This document shows positions 38,778-46,452 of a stretch of DNA of 64,000 bases, piece after piece. The DNA comes from Acidobacteriota bacterium (GTDB taxonomy: Bacteria; Acidobacteriota; Terriglobia; Acidiferrales; UBA7541). The DNA lies in NCBI GenBank assembly GCA_003225315.1, contig QHZD01000017.1, positions 390,973-454,972 of the forward strand, written 5' to 3'. Below the pieces are notes generated by a model that was not told the origin of the DNA, did not search any database, and saw only the letters and a program-made list of their open reading frames with translations. The translations under genes were made by a program, and so were the position numbers. Position 1 is the first letter of the stretch, and every line of letters starts with the position of its first letter.

Positions 38778-40280
38778 CTAGTTGTTATCGATTTGGGCGC
38801 GCTGGAGCTTGTCGGAATAATCGATATACACCGTTTTCCACTCGGTGAAGAAATCGATCGCGGCGATGGCTGCTTCGCGGTGACCGTTACCGGTTTGCTT
38901 CGTGCCGCCGAAAGGCAGGTGAGTCTCCGCGCCAATTGTCGGCGCGTTCACGTAGACAATGCCGGTGTACAGATCGCGCGTGGCCTGGAAGGCGCGGTTC
39001 ACGTTGCGCGTGTAGATGGAAGCAGATAACCCGTAGGGCACGCCATTTGCCACGTCAATTGCGTCTTCCAAATCGTGGATGGGAATCACGCACACCACCG
39101 GCCCGAAAATCTCCTCCTGCGCGATGCGCATGTTCGGCCTGCAGTCGCCGAACACCGTCGGCTCGTGGAACCAGCCCTTCGCGTATACGCCTCCGTCCAG
39201 GCGATTTCCGCCGGTCAATAATTTCGCGCCTTCGTTCTTCCCGATCTCCACATAGGACATCACCGTTTTCAATTGCGCTTCGTTGATGCACGGCCCCATT
39301 TCCGTGGACGCATCCAGCCCGTCGCCAACCTTCAGGGACTTCACGCGTTCCACAAACCGCGAGACGAACTCGTTGTAGACGCTCTTGTGGACCGCGACGC
39401 GGCTCGCCGCGGTGCAGCGTTGACCGGTGGTGCCAAATCCTCCCCAGACCGCGCCGTCTACTGCCAGGTCCAGATTCGCATCATCCATAACGACAATGAT
39501 GTTCTTTCCGCCCATTTCCAGGCTGCAATGCTTGAAATCGGGAGCGCAGGTTTTCGATATGACGCGCCCCACTTCCGTCGATCCTGTAAAACTGACTACC
39601 GGCACGTCTCGGTTCTCCGTCAGCGCCGCGCCAACCGTGGAGCCGCTGCCCCCCACGAGGTTAAGCACGCCGCGCGGCACACCCGCTTCAGTGAGCACTT
39701 GCACCAGATTGTAAACGGACAGCGGCGTATCCTGGGCGGGCTTAATCACCACGGTATTTCCGCTGATCAAAGCGGGCATAATCTTCCAGGACGGAATCGC
39801 CATCGGAAAATTCCATGGAGTGATCATGGCGCACACGCCAACCGACTGGCGCATGCTCATGGCAAACTTGTTCGGCAATTCCGATGGCGTAGTCTGGCCA
39901 AACAGCCGGCGCCCTTCGCCAGCCATGTAATAGGTCATGTCGATGGCTTCCTGGACGTCACCGCGGGTTTCCGCGAGGACCTTGCCCATCTCGCGCGTCA
40001 TATCCTTCGAGAACTGCTCTTTGCGCTGAACCAGCAGCTCCGCCGCGCGAAACAGGATCTCCGCGCGCTTGGGCGCCGGCACCAGCCGCCAAGACTTGTA
40101 CGCTTCCTTCGCGGCATCCACGGCCGCATCCGCGTCCTCAGCGGTGGAAGACGCAAACATGCCAACCAATTCGTCCGTGTTGGCGGGGTTGCGATTTTCG
40201 TACGCTTTGCCGCTTCGCGACTCCACCCACTCGCCGTTGATAAAATTTTTGAAAATCCGGGGCGCAACTGCCGTAGCCAT
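38778..40280 (-). CDS. NAD(P)-dependent aldehyde dehydrogenase
   Basis: A 500-residue ALDH-superfamily enzyme that oxidises an aldehyde to its acid. [19 protein letters not shown] and [14 protein letters not shown] bind cofactor, LEMGGKN has the general-base Glu, and [13 protein letters not shown] the catalytic Cys. The ATG at 40280 is preceded by AGGAGG, whereas upstream extensions lack one. The closest named groups are semialdehyde and alpha-ketoglutaric semialdehyde dehydrogenases, but the substrate cannot be fixed. It is a monocistronic gene with a 900-base intergenic region upstream. Confidence 0.92.
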   Translation of the reverse strand: MATAVAPRIFKNFINGEWVESRSGKAYENRNPANTDELVGMFASSTAEDADAAVDAAKEAYKSWRLVPAPKRAEILFRAAELLVQRKEQFSKDMTREMGKVLAETRGDVQEAIDMTYYMAGEGRRLFGQTTPSELPNKFAMSMRQSVGVCAMITPWNFPMAIPSWKIMPALISGNTVVIKPAQDTPLSVYNLVQVLTEAGVPRGVLNLVGGSGSTVGAALTENRDVPVVSFTGSTEVGRVISKTCAPDFKHCSLEMGGKNIIVVMDDANLDLAVDGAVWGGFGTTGQRCTAASRVAVHKSVYNEFVSRFVERVKSLKVGDGLDASTEMGPCINEAQLKTVMSYVEIGKNEGAKLLTGGNRLDGGVYAKGWFHEPTVFGDCRPNMRIAQEEIFGPVVCVIPIHDLEDAIDVANGVPYGLSASIYTRNVNRAFQATRDLYTGIVYVNAPTIGAETHLPFGGTKQTGNGHREAAIAAIDFFTEWKTVYIDYSDKLQRAQIDNN

Positions 40281-40699
40281 ACTTCCTCCTCGATCCCTGA
40301 AGCTCGCCGCTTTGCTGTTCGTTTGGTCCTCTGTGGACGTGAACGCGAGATACCACTTGCGCGGAGTCTGAATTCTACCGTTGCGTCTTAATGCGGTCAA
40401 ACGCCGCCCCATCGAATCACATCACGACAAAAACCCACAGATTTGCCTGGAATCCCATTCGGCTTCCATTGTATCTAACCACTACGATGAGACGGCCCGT
40501 GTTCAACGGTTGACTTGCCTGCTTCCTCGTGGAGGGGTCCCTCTACCTCATCGCGCTTGCGACGCAGGCCCTGGCTCGTCTGTTCAAGGCCGCGTCTTAG
40601 CGCTTTAGCTCGATTCCGTTGTTTGGAACAACGGTGCCGGCTTTTTAATACAGGCTAAGGTGCGTCTCTTCAGCATCTTACAGGTACTTCACTTTTCAC

Positions 40700-40779
40700 T
40701 TGACACAGCGATTACTAGTCTGGTAGACTTATCAGCGTAGAAAAGTGGGCCCCGACTCTGCTCGGGGCTTTTTCTTTTT
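40700..40779 (+). ncRNA. Candidate very short transcript with own promoter and terminator, second unit
   Basis: TTGACA (40700-40705), an 18-base spacer and TAGACT (40724-40729) predict a start near 40736. A 7-bp perfect hairpin GCCCCGA/TCGGGGC (40749-40755 and 40762-40768) with TTTTTCTTTTT follows at once. The RNA would be about 40 nt, too short for a protein gene. The design is the same as at 26062-26144. Confidence 0.5.
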
Positions 40780-40837
40780 AGGGGCACGCTGTAGCAGATC
40801 CCGGCCACCTACGGGAACCGTCCCCTTCTCAAACGCT

Positions 40838-41107
40838 TAACACAGAGGCCACAGAGAGAAGAGCACTGAGGTCACAGAGAAACCACCGGCCTCTCCATGC
40901 TCCCGAGCTTTCGCAATCCTTACACAGGTACAGAAGGGCAGAGAGATTCCTCGGCTGCGCAGGCCGACGCGTTCGTCCCGCAAAACCATCCGGGATGCAA
41001 AAAGCGCACGGGAGCGAATGCGAAAGAACAAATCTGCCTGCTCCGCCCAGAATGACAGTTTTTTCTCTCCGTGGCCTCTGCGTCCTCTGTGTTCTCTGTG
41101 TTAGGTC
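40838..41107. repeat. Inverted pair of CTCTGTG-type repeats
   Basis: TTAACACAGAGGCCACAGAG (from about 40838) and, reversed, CTCTGTGTTCTCTGTGTTAG (from about 41085) flank 200 bases that also contain pieces of the CATTCCGAG-type repeat (AGAGATTCCTCGGCTGCGC at 40948, CAGAATGACAG at 41048). The block could be a non-autonomous mobile element; this is an inference. Confidence 0.55.
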
Positions 41108-41185
41108 TTTTTCCTTTTCCTTTCCCTTCCCGGTTAGCTGTCTGTTGTCCGCCGTCAACTTCTCGATTCCCACTCAGGAAAAGCT

Positions 41186-41923
41186 ATGAAAAATGAAAAA
41201 ATCAATGCCGTACAAGTGTGGAAACAAATGGAAGACCTGCTCGCGCCGCAGCTCAACTTTTCGCTGGCTGACCGCGTGATCTACTCGCATCTTTTTCGCC
41301 ACAGCCGCCTCGAAGGCAAGCAACAGTTGCAGTTCTCGATTTCCTGGTTAGCCCGTGGCGTTGGCCTCTCCAGCAAGTTCACACGCGATACGGTGCGGCG
41401 GCTGATTGCGCGAGGCGTTTTGCGCTTAGTCGAATGCAACTGCCGATCGCAACACGTAGTGCGCGTGCGGCTCCCCTTAGAGGTTAAAGGGATATGCGCC
41501 GAGAAAATCGCGGCCCATCGGCCAGCGCCTGCACTCCGCGTCGTCATCAACATCGAGGAGGCGGATTTCCTGGAGAAGCAGTTCCTGCGCCTGGCCATCC
41601 ACGAACGCGAGGGCGGCCGCTGCTTCTATTGTTCGCGGCGGATCACCCGCCACAGGCGGTGCCTCGACCATGTTGTGCCGCGAGCGGAGTTGGGACAGAA
41701 TTCCTATCGAAACCTGGTGTCTTGCTGTCTGGACTGCAACTCACTGAAGGCGGAGCGCCCCGCCGTCGAGTTTGTACGCTGGCTTTATCGCGAGCGGCGC
41801 TTGAGCGACGCCGAGCTGAGCGGCCGCCTCCGCGCCTTGGATCATCTGGCCGCCGGGAAGCTCATCCCGCCACTTCCCGGCTTGGCAGCCGCCGCAACTG
41901 AGAGAAAAGCGAAAGACTTGTAG
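41186..41923 (+). CDS. HNH endonuclease domain protein with N-terminal winged helix
   Basis: A 245-residue protein. Residues 20-95 look like a winged-helix DNA-binding domain (LNFSLADRVIYSHLFRHSRL, SSKFTRDTVRRLIARGVLRL). Residues 145-195 form an HNH nuclease: REGGRCFYCSR, CLDHVVPRAELGQNSYRNLV and CCLDCNSLK supply two CxxC zinc pairs and the His of the active site. The stop codon TAG lies inside a copy of the GGGCGCAGC palindrome, so the repeat defines the C-terminus. Such genes are frequent in Acidobacteria; a homing or defence role is possible but unproven. It lies beside the PARIS-like pair. Confidence 0.8.
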   Translation: MKNEKINAVQVWKQMEDLLAPQLNFSLADRVIYSHLFRHSRLEGKQQLQFSISWLARGVGLSSKFTRDTVRRLIARGVLRLVECNCRSQHVVRVRLPLEVKGICAEKIAAHRPAPALRVVINIEEADFLEKQFLRLAIHEREGGRCFYCSRRITRHRRCLDHVVPRAELGQNSYRNLVSCCLDCNSLKAERPAVEFVRWLYRERRLSDAELSGRLRALDHLAAGKLIPPLPGLAAAATERKAKDL

Positions 41924-41943
41924 GGGCGCAGCATGCTGCGCCC
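41920..41943. repeat. GGGCGCAGCA/TGCTGCGCCC palindrome overlapping the HNH stop
   Basis: TTGTAGGGGCGCAGCATGCT continues as GCGCCC to make a perfect 10-bp inverted repeat. The 5' flank TTGTAG matches the copy at 26830 and provides the HNH stop codon. Confidence 0.75.
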
Positions 41944-42252
41944 TTGTTTGCAGTGCCAACCCGGATTTTTTCGGATCGATCGCCTCGTTACGGCCTGCCA
42001 CCCTGCGCAAAATAAACAGCGGAAAACTTCCCGTCTGTCCCGATTGTTCCGAAGGGTCATCCGGGACGCAGAATGCGCGCATAAACCAAACCCGAAAGGG
42101 TAGGCCCGCCAGAGGTGGCTTGCGGATCGACGACCGGCCACCGCCGGCAAGAAGTTTCGTCTTATGAGGGCTAGGCAATCCGGGTTATGCTTGAGCATTC
42201 AACAATGAAAGGAAATGTACGAGCATTCAGTCGTTGCTGGGGGCAGAAATAA
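41924..42252. other. 329-bp intergenic region upstream of the PARIS-like pair
   Basis: After the palindrome there is no gene. The last 60 bases turn AT-rich and contain GAGCATTCA twice (42193-42201 and 42221-42229, 28 apart), a possible operator or promoter region for the pair downstream. The rest shows nothing recognisable. Confidence 0.5.
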
Positions 42253-43386
42253 ATGAAGCTCCGAAAAGTCCGAATCGAGAATTTTCGCGCGATCAAGGAA
42301 ACCGAAATTGTTTTTGCTGATGCACTAGGTGCGATTCGGCCAGTGACAGTTCTCGCCGGACCGAATGGCTCAGGCAAAACATCAGTTCTCTTCGCGATCG
42401 TTCAAGCGCTCCGGGGTGTAATGGGTTATCGAACAAGCGATGTCCCGGAGCCGGACGAGTTGGACATTCACATACCTCTCTCGGTCGGCGGTCTGTCGCC
42501 AACACCTCCGTCGATTGCCGTCACTCTCGATGTTGAATTTGGCGACGAAGAGAGAACCGCAATTCGCAGTGTTATGGCCGAAGTATGCCCTGACGAGCGG
42601 CTTCCAGACCTTCCTAGCGGGAAGGTGTCGGCAGTATGGAAATATCCACCCGAAAGAAAGCCGGACGGGACGCTTAAGCCGATTTGGTTTTTGCATCGCA
42701 CGCAGCCGAGAGACGCTGTACCTTGGTTCCACGGGAGAAGGAGCGCGATCAGCGGGTGGACGAATCGAAAGCTTCGGGAGCGAACTCTTCTCGATAAAAT
42801 TGGCGGGATTTACTTGTTCCCTCAAGATAGAAGTCTGCGATCTCGTGTTATGGGTGAACGGGTGGGCCAGGATGACGAGTCCACGGTCCCGGCGGAACGA
42901 AGAGGCAGAGACGTCTCCTCCGTTTGGGGCGTATTGGAGTATCTAAGCAACTACTCGCGCAGTGCACCAGAACTTGTGAAACCAGAAGAAAACTGGGAGC
43001 AACGAATTCGCGAGGGGTTTAATCGGATCTGCGCGCCCAAGGAGTACCTTGGCTTTATGTATCGAAGCGATGATCCCTTAGGTGCCCCCTATTTCAAGGA
43101 CAACGGCCGCACTTATCCCCTTCACATGGCGGCATCGGGCGAGCAAGTCATCATTGAATATCTGGCCCGCCTAACTTATCCAAGCCCCATGAATCACAGT
43201 ATCGTACTCATCGATGAGCCTGAAATACATTTGCATCCGGGGTGGATTCGGCAGCTGTATCTAGCCCTTCCAAAGATCGGTGAAGGCAATCAGTATATCC
43301 TTACCACGCATTCGACCGAGTTATATGCGGCTGCAGCGAGAGACCAAGCTCTCATAGAGATGGGACAGTTAATTGAGACAAATTAA
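42253..43386 (+). CDS. AAA15/ABC-type ATPase, PARIS AriA-like
   Basis: A 377-residue SMC/OLD-like ATPase. The opening KVRIENFRAIKETEI and Walker A AGPNGSGKTS (36-44) are typical of AAA15/AAA21 proteins. The ABC signature-like ASGEQVII lies near 295, Walker B IVLIDEPEIHLHPG near 316, and the H-loop ILTTHSTEL near 340. It overlaps the next gene by one base (TAATG), and that gene encodes a TOPRIM/DUF4435-like protein. This pairing is that of PARIS, where AriA senses phage anti-restriction proteins and AriB acts. GC is lower than in core genes. OLD-type and Gabija-like pairs are alternatives. Confidence 0.75.
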   Translation: MKLRKVRIENFRAIKETEIVFADALGAIRPVTVLAGPNGSGKTSVLFAIVQALRGVMGYRTSDVPEPDELDIHIPLSVGGLSPTPPSIAVTLDVEFGDEERTAIRSVMAEVCPDERLPDLPSGKVSAVWKYPPERKPDGTLKPIWFLHRTQPRDAVPWFHGRRSAISGWTNRKLRERTLLDKIGGIYLFPQDRSLRSRVMGERVGQDDESTVPAERRGRDVSSVWGVLEYLSNYSRSAPELVKPEENWEQRIREGFNRICAPKEYLGFMYRSDDPLGAPYFKDNGRTYPLHMAASGEQVIIEYLARLTYPSPMNHSIVLIDEPEIHLHPGWIRQLYLALPKIGEGNQYILTTHSTELYAAAARDQALIEMGQLIETN

Positions 43387-44378
43387 TGCCCTATCTCTCC
43401 GCGTATCCTCGTCCGGGCCAGATTGCCCTGCTGTGCGAAGGTGACCTAATTGGATATGAAGCGACGTTATTTCAGAAGTGGACCGGCACAGAATTAGGCA
43501 CCGCACCACTCGTTGATATCTGGCCCTGCGGAACTTCAACCTCGATCCTCGGTATAAGCGATGCAATTGGTCGGAGCCGTCCTATATTCGTCATTGAAGA
43601 TCGTGACTTTCGGTCCGCCGATGAATCGCACGAGGACTGTATACGGAATCAGAAGGACCGCGAACGCCGAGACGTCCAGATCATCGCCTGGTCCACGTGG
43701 AATCGAAGCGAAGTTGAGAACTACCTATTGGAACCTGATGTGCTTTTGCCGGTTTTTCGTGAGGCGTTTGCGTGCCGTGACGATGACATTATCAGTGCAC
43801 TAGATGACATTTTGCCCTCGCTCGCCTTGTTTCAGGCGGGCCAGTATGCAATGTCTCGCGCGCGCCGCTTGTGGTTGTCGACTGATCCTGCGGTTGCACT
43901 GCTTTCAGGACTAAGTTCAAGGCCGCAATGGAACGACAGCACACATGGAATTGTGCCGCCAGATGACGGCGCATTTCGGGCTGGTCTGGAGCAAAACGGC
44001 AACGCATGGAGAGAGCAGATGAATACTATCCAGTGCGATGTTGTTGGCGATTTCGACGCGAAGTTCAAGGTCTGGAAAGGCTGCCGCTGGAAGGATCATT
44101 TCTGGCGCACAGATTGGGCGGGCAAGGAAATACTTCACTGGTTGCGAATAGCAATGACAAGCAGATTTGGTTGGCCAATCGACGCAGAATCTGCTAAACG
44201 TCAGACTCTTAATTGGACCATGGGTCGCGACAAAAGGGAGGCTCAGGATCGTCCAATCGAAGCCGCCCTAAGACCTAGAATGATCGATCAGTTTCTCGCT
44301 AAAATCCCTACCCTACCCAAAGAGATCCGAGATGAGTTTGATGGAATGAGGGCCATCATAAAGTCGCATCAAATCTGA
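43386..44378 (+). CDS. DUF4435/TOPRIM-like nuclease, PARIS AriB-like
   Basis: A 330-residue protein with a TOPRIM-like pattern: IALLCEGDLIGYEATLF supplies the Glu (18), PIFVIEDRDFRS the D-x-D (72, 74), and RSEVENYLLEP matches the 'IENYLL' mark of DUF4435 proteins. The C-terminal 200 residues are unfamiliar. AriB of PARIS is a DUF4435 TOPRIM nuclease that is released by AriA and cleaves host tRNA to stop phage growth. The one-base overlap with the ATPase indicates coupled translation. The assignment is by motif and context, not by alignment. Confidence 0.7.
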   Translation: MPYLSAYPRPGQIALLCEGDLIGYEATLFQKWTGTELGTAPLVDIWPCGTSTSILGISDAIGRSRPIFVIEDRDFRSADESHEDCIRNQKDRERRDVQIIAWSTWNRSEVENYLLEPDVLLPVFREAFACRDDDIISALDDILPSLALFQAGQYAMSRARRLWLSTDPAVALLSGLSSRPQWNDSTHGIVPPDDGAFRAGLEQNGNAWREQMNTIQCDVVGDFDAKFKVWKGCRWKDHFWRTDWAGKEILHWLRIAMTSRFGWPIDAESAKRQTLNWTMGRDKREAQDRPIEAALRPRMIDQFLAKIPTLPKEIRDEFDGMRAIIKSHQI

Positions 44379-44668
44379 ACGCAAATTCTCTTCGAACTCG
44401 TTTAGAGATTTACCGGGTGCCGCTCGAAGAGCGAAGGCGTTGTCAAGAGACACTTGTTCGCCGCAATGCTTTGCGGGTGCCCCTCGTCTTTGGTTTTTTG
44501 AAAGGGCGGGGCCGTCCGCGGTTCGGTTTTTCACCAGCGAACTTGTCCCCTGGCCTGATCCACCACCACAGCGCCGCCCTTCATGACCCATTTCTCGTTG
44601 TTCAGAGCACACGGATATCCGCACTGACCCGCGAAAAGGTATAGAATGATCGAAAGGAGAATCCTTCC
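44379..44668. other. 290-bp gap with an amidohydrolase remnant
   Basis: This gap separates the PARIS-like pair from the DUF433 gene. Only the degraded amidohydrolase tail at 44531-44608 (minus strand) is recognisable, and nothing is seen at 44379-44530. An AAAGGAGA ribosome binding site for the DUF433 gene sits at its end. Confidence 0.5.
44531..44608 (-). pseudogene. C-terminal remnant of an amidohydrolase gene
   Basis: Translated on the minus strand, ALNNEKWVMKGGAVVVDQ and a few more residues to the stop resemble the end of the amidohydrolase at 46453-47769 (AINNVRWVMKAGAVVSDK). No other part of that gene is present; the DUF433 gene and the REP array now occupy the space upstream. It marks an old truncation of a second copy. 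Confidence 0.7.
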
Positions 44669-44914
44669 GTGGCAGCGCTGGATTGGTCGCAATGCCCTGC
44701 GGTGGAAAGCATCCCGGGAAAAGTAAGCGGCGCCTGGGTGCTCAGGGGCACGCGCATGCCCGTCTCCGTCATCTTTGAAAATCTGAAAGCCGGCGCCAAC
44801 ATTGACGAGATTATGGAATGGTTCGAAGGTCTGGACCGCGAACAAGTCGAAGCCGTCATCGAATTTGCCGCCCGCAGCCTTGACGTGACTCCCTCATCGC
44901 CTGTTACCCGCTGA
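44669..44914 (+). CDS. DUF433 domain protein, antitoxin-like
   Basis: An 81-residue protein of the DUF433 family. The core VSGAWVLRGTRMPVSVIFENL, followed by GANIDEIMEWFEGLDREQVEAVIEFA, is typical. Members are predicted DNA-binding antitoxins, usually followed by a DUF5615 (Mut7-C-like) toxin; here no toxin follows, only the REP array. It may be an orphan or an immunity remnant. The start is GTG with AAAGGAGA eight bases before it. Confidence 0.85.
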   Translation: MAALDWSQCPAVESIPGKVSGAWVLRGTRMPVSVIFENLKAGANIDEIMEWFEGLDREQVEAVIEFAARSLDVTPSSPVTR

Positions 44915-44932
44915 TGCTGGTTCCAAATGGCG

Positions 44933-45540
44933 AGTTTTCGTCCTGGCTGAATGATGTCTTGCGGCAGCACAGCCAGGAATGGCTGTGCCACAAAGACCAA
45001 ATCTGAGAGCCAGTGGCACAGGCAATCCTGCCTGTGCAGGTTTGCCTTACTGTAAGGCCACAAGCAGCAAAACTCTACAAGATTAGCTTACAATTACCGA
45101 GCTTTCGTCCTGGCTGAGTGGTGGCTTGTGGCAGCACAGCCAGGAATGGCTGTGCCACAAAGACTAAATCTGAGAGCCAGTGACACAGACATTGTTGCCT
45201 TCGCAGGTTTGCCTTACTGTAAGCCCACAAGCGGCAAAACTCTACAAGATCAGCTTACAATTACCGAGCTTTCGTCCTGGCTGAGTGGTGGCTTGCGGCA
45301 GCACAGCCAGGAATGGCTGTGCCACAAAGACCAAATCCGAGAGCTAGTGGCACAGGCATTCTTGCCTGTGCAGGTTTACCTTACTGTAAGGCCACAAGCA
45401 GCAAAGACTCTACAAGATCAGCTTACAATTACCGAGTCTTCGTCCTGGCTGAGTGATGGCTTGCGGCAGCACAGCCAGGAATGGCTGTGCCACAAAGACT
45501 AAATCTGAGAGCCAGTGGCACAGGCAATCCTGCCTGTGTG
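44933..45540. repeat. Tandem array of about 167-bp units each with two REP palindromes
   Basis: The unit repeats about 3.6 times; CAGCACAGCC begins at 44965, 45132, 45299 and 45467 (spacings 167, 167, 168). Each unit holds palindrome 1, GCACAGCCA-GGAA-TGGCTGTGC, and about 45 bases later palindrome 2, GCACAGGC-A-N4-GCCTGTGC, which differs by one base pair in each arm. The second unit has a decayed palindrome 2. The spacer between units (about 75 bp) is also conserved (TTACTGTAAGGCCACAAGC, CTCTACAAGATCAGCTTACA). A further unit lies beyond the RAYT gene. Confidence 0.93.
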
Positions 45541-45606
45541 CTTCTAGAGAACGGACGCATAGGGATGGCCACGCAGGGTTCTTGCGGATCGATGTAGACG
45601 TGGCCG

Positions 45607-46233
45607 TTAAGGCTGACCGACGCGCCGGGTTCGCTTGAAGTAAGCGAAGTATTCGCTGCCTGCACTGGACCATTTCCACTCCTCAGGGCGGGCGACTAGC
45701 CCGGCGCGCACGGGATTCCATTCAATGTAGTGACGGATGCGCTCGAATTCCGCGGAATTCCTAATCCAGTGATCAAAGGATTCGTCCTGCCAAAGAGGCT
45801 TGCCTGTGCGGCCGAGCCTGGCGTTTATGTCGCAAGCCGCGACTCCCTTCAGGGGGCCCGAAATCTTGCCGAGGGGCACGTGTGGGTCGAGAAGAATGTG
45901 GACGTGGTTGGGCATCACGACATAGGCGTGTAATTGGTAGCGGCCAAGCTCGGCTCCATGCACGATAGGATATTCGGCGTAAGCGGCGAACTCCGGGCTG
46001 GCCAGCCAGAGAGGACCCCGCTTGGCGGAGTCTAGAGCGGCATCGAGCCGGACGAATTCCCTTCCAGGAGAATCTTCCGGAGCAACTTCCGAAGGGTTGG
46101 TGGCACAGGCATTCCTGCCTGTGCGGTTTTTCTTCAACACGGACGCAGGCAACGATCCAAAGAGTCTCCAAGTTATAAAGATAGACTTGCCTTCGGGATG
46201 CCAGTGCGGGAGGTTGCGGCGATAGAAGGTCAT
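45607..46233 (-). mobile_element. REP-associated tyrosine transposase (RAYT, Y1/TnpA_REP family)
   Basis: A 208-residue Y1 transposase-like protein: SIFITWRLFGSLP near the N-terminus, HAYVVMPNHVHILLDP with the HUH pair, and IRHYIEWNPVRAGLV with the likely Tyr nucleophile. RAYTs mobilise REP palindromes without terminal repeats of their own. This gene lies between array units in the same orientation, as if it had been inserted into the array or given rise to it. It carries its own palindrome 2 in frame at 46100-46125, read as RTGRNACAT. The other residues look intact, so activity is possible. Confidence 0.88.
46099..46126. repeat. REP palindrome inside the RAYT gene
   Basis: GGCACAGGC and GCCTGTGC with ATTCCT between match palindrome 2 of the array. 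It adds about 10 residues between two conserved parts of the transposase without breaking its frame. Confidence 0.85.
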
Positions 46234-46284
46234 GCACTCAACTCATAGGTAATCCCATCCAATCTTACCAGTGGCCCGGGCTTC

Positions 46285-46440
46285 TTACTAGCGGCACAGG
46301 CATTGTTGCCTGTGCAGGTTTACCTTACTGTATGGCCACAAGCAGCAAAACTCTACAAGATCAGCTTACAATTACCGAGCTTTCGTCCTGGCTGAGTCAT
46401 GGCATGCGGCAGCACAGCCAGGAATGGCTGTGCCACAAGG
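46285..46440. repeat. Isolated array unit on the far side of RAYT
   Basis: A further copy of the 167-bp unit in the same direction as the main array: palindrome 2 at about 46293-46314, the conserved spacer TTACTGTATGGCCACAAGC, and palindrome 1 at about 46413-46434. It ends beside the stop of the amidohydrolase gene, whose last codons are about 15 bases away. Confidence 0.9.
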
Positions 46441-46452
46441 ACCTAAGGGGAG

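Larger units (their letters stand above)
40281..41185. other. 904-bp intergenic region with repeats and a short transcription unit
   Basis: There is no convincing gene. A perfect hairpin CCGTTGTT-TGG-AACAACGG lies at 40616-40634, followed six bases later by T5, and may be a terminator. A promoter-terminator unit lies at 40700-40779 and inverted CTCTGTG-type repeats at 40838-41107. The segment 40281-40600 shows nothing recognisable. Confidence 0.6.

Noticed and set aside
40381-40608. 75-codon plus-strand frame upstream of the aldehyde dehydrogenase
   Set aside because: There is no ribosome binding site, no domain and a composition typical of non-coding GC-rich DNA.
45128-45502. Open frame with repeated [11 protein letters not shown] peptide
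   Set aside because: It is the translation of the tandem REP units; no start signal or domain.
44933-45540. Tandem array as a CRISPR
   Set aside because: Units are 167 bp, nearly identical throughout, and have no short-repeat/variable-spacer pattern; no cas genes are near.
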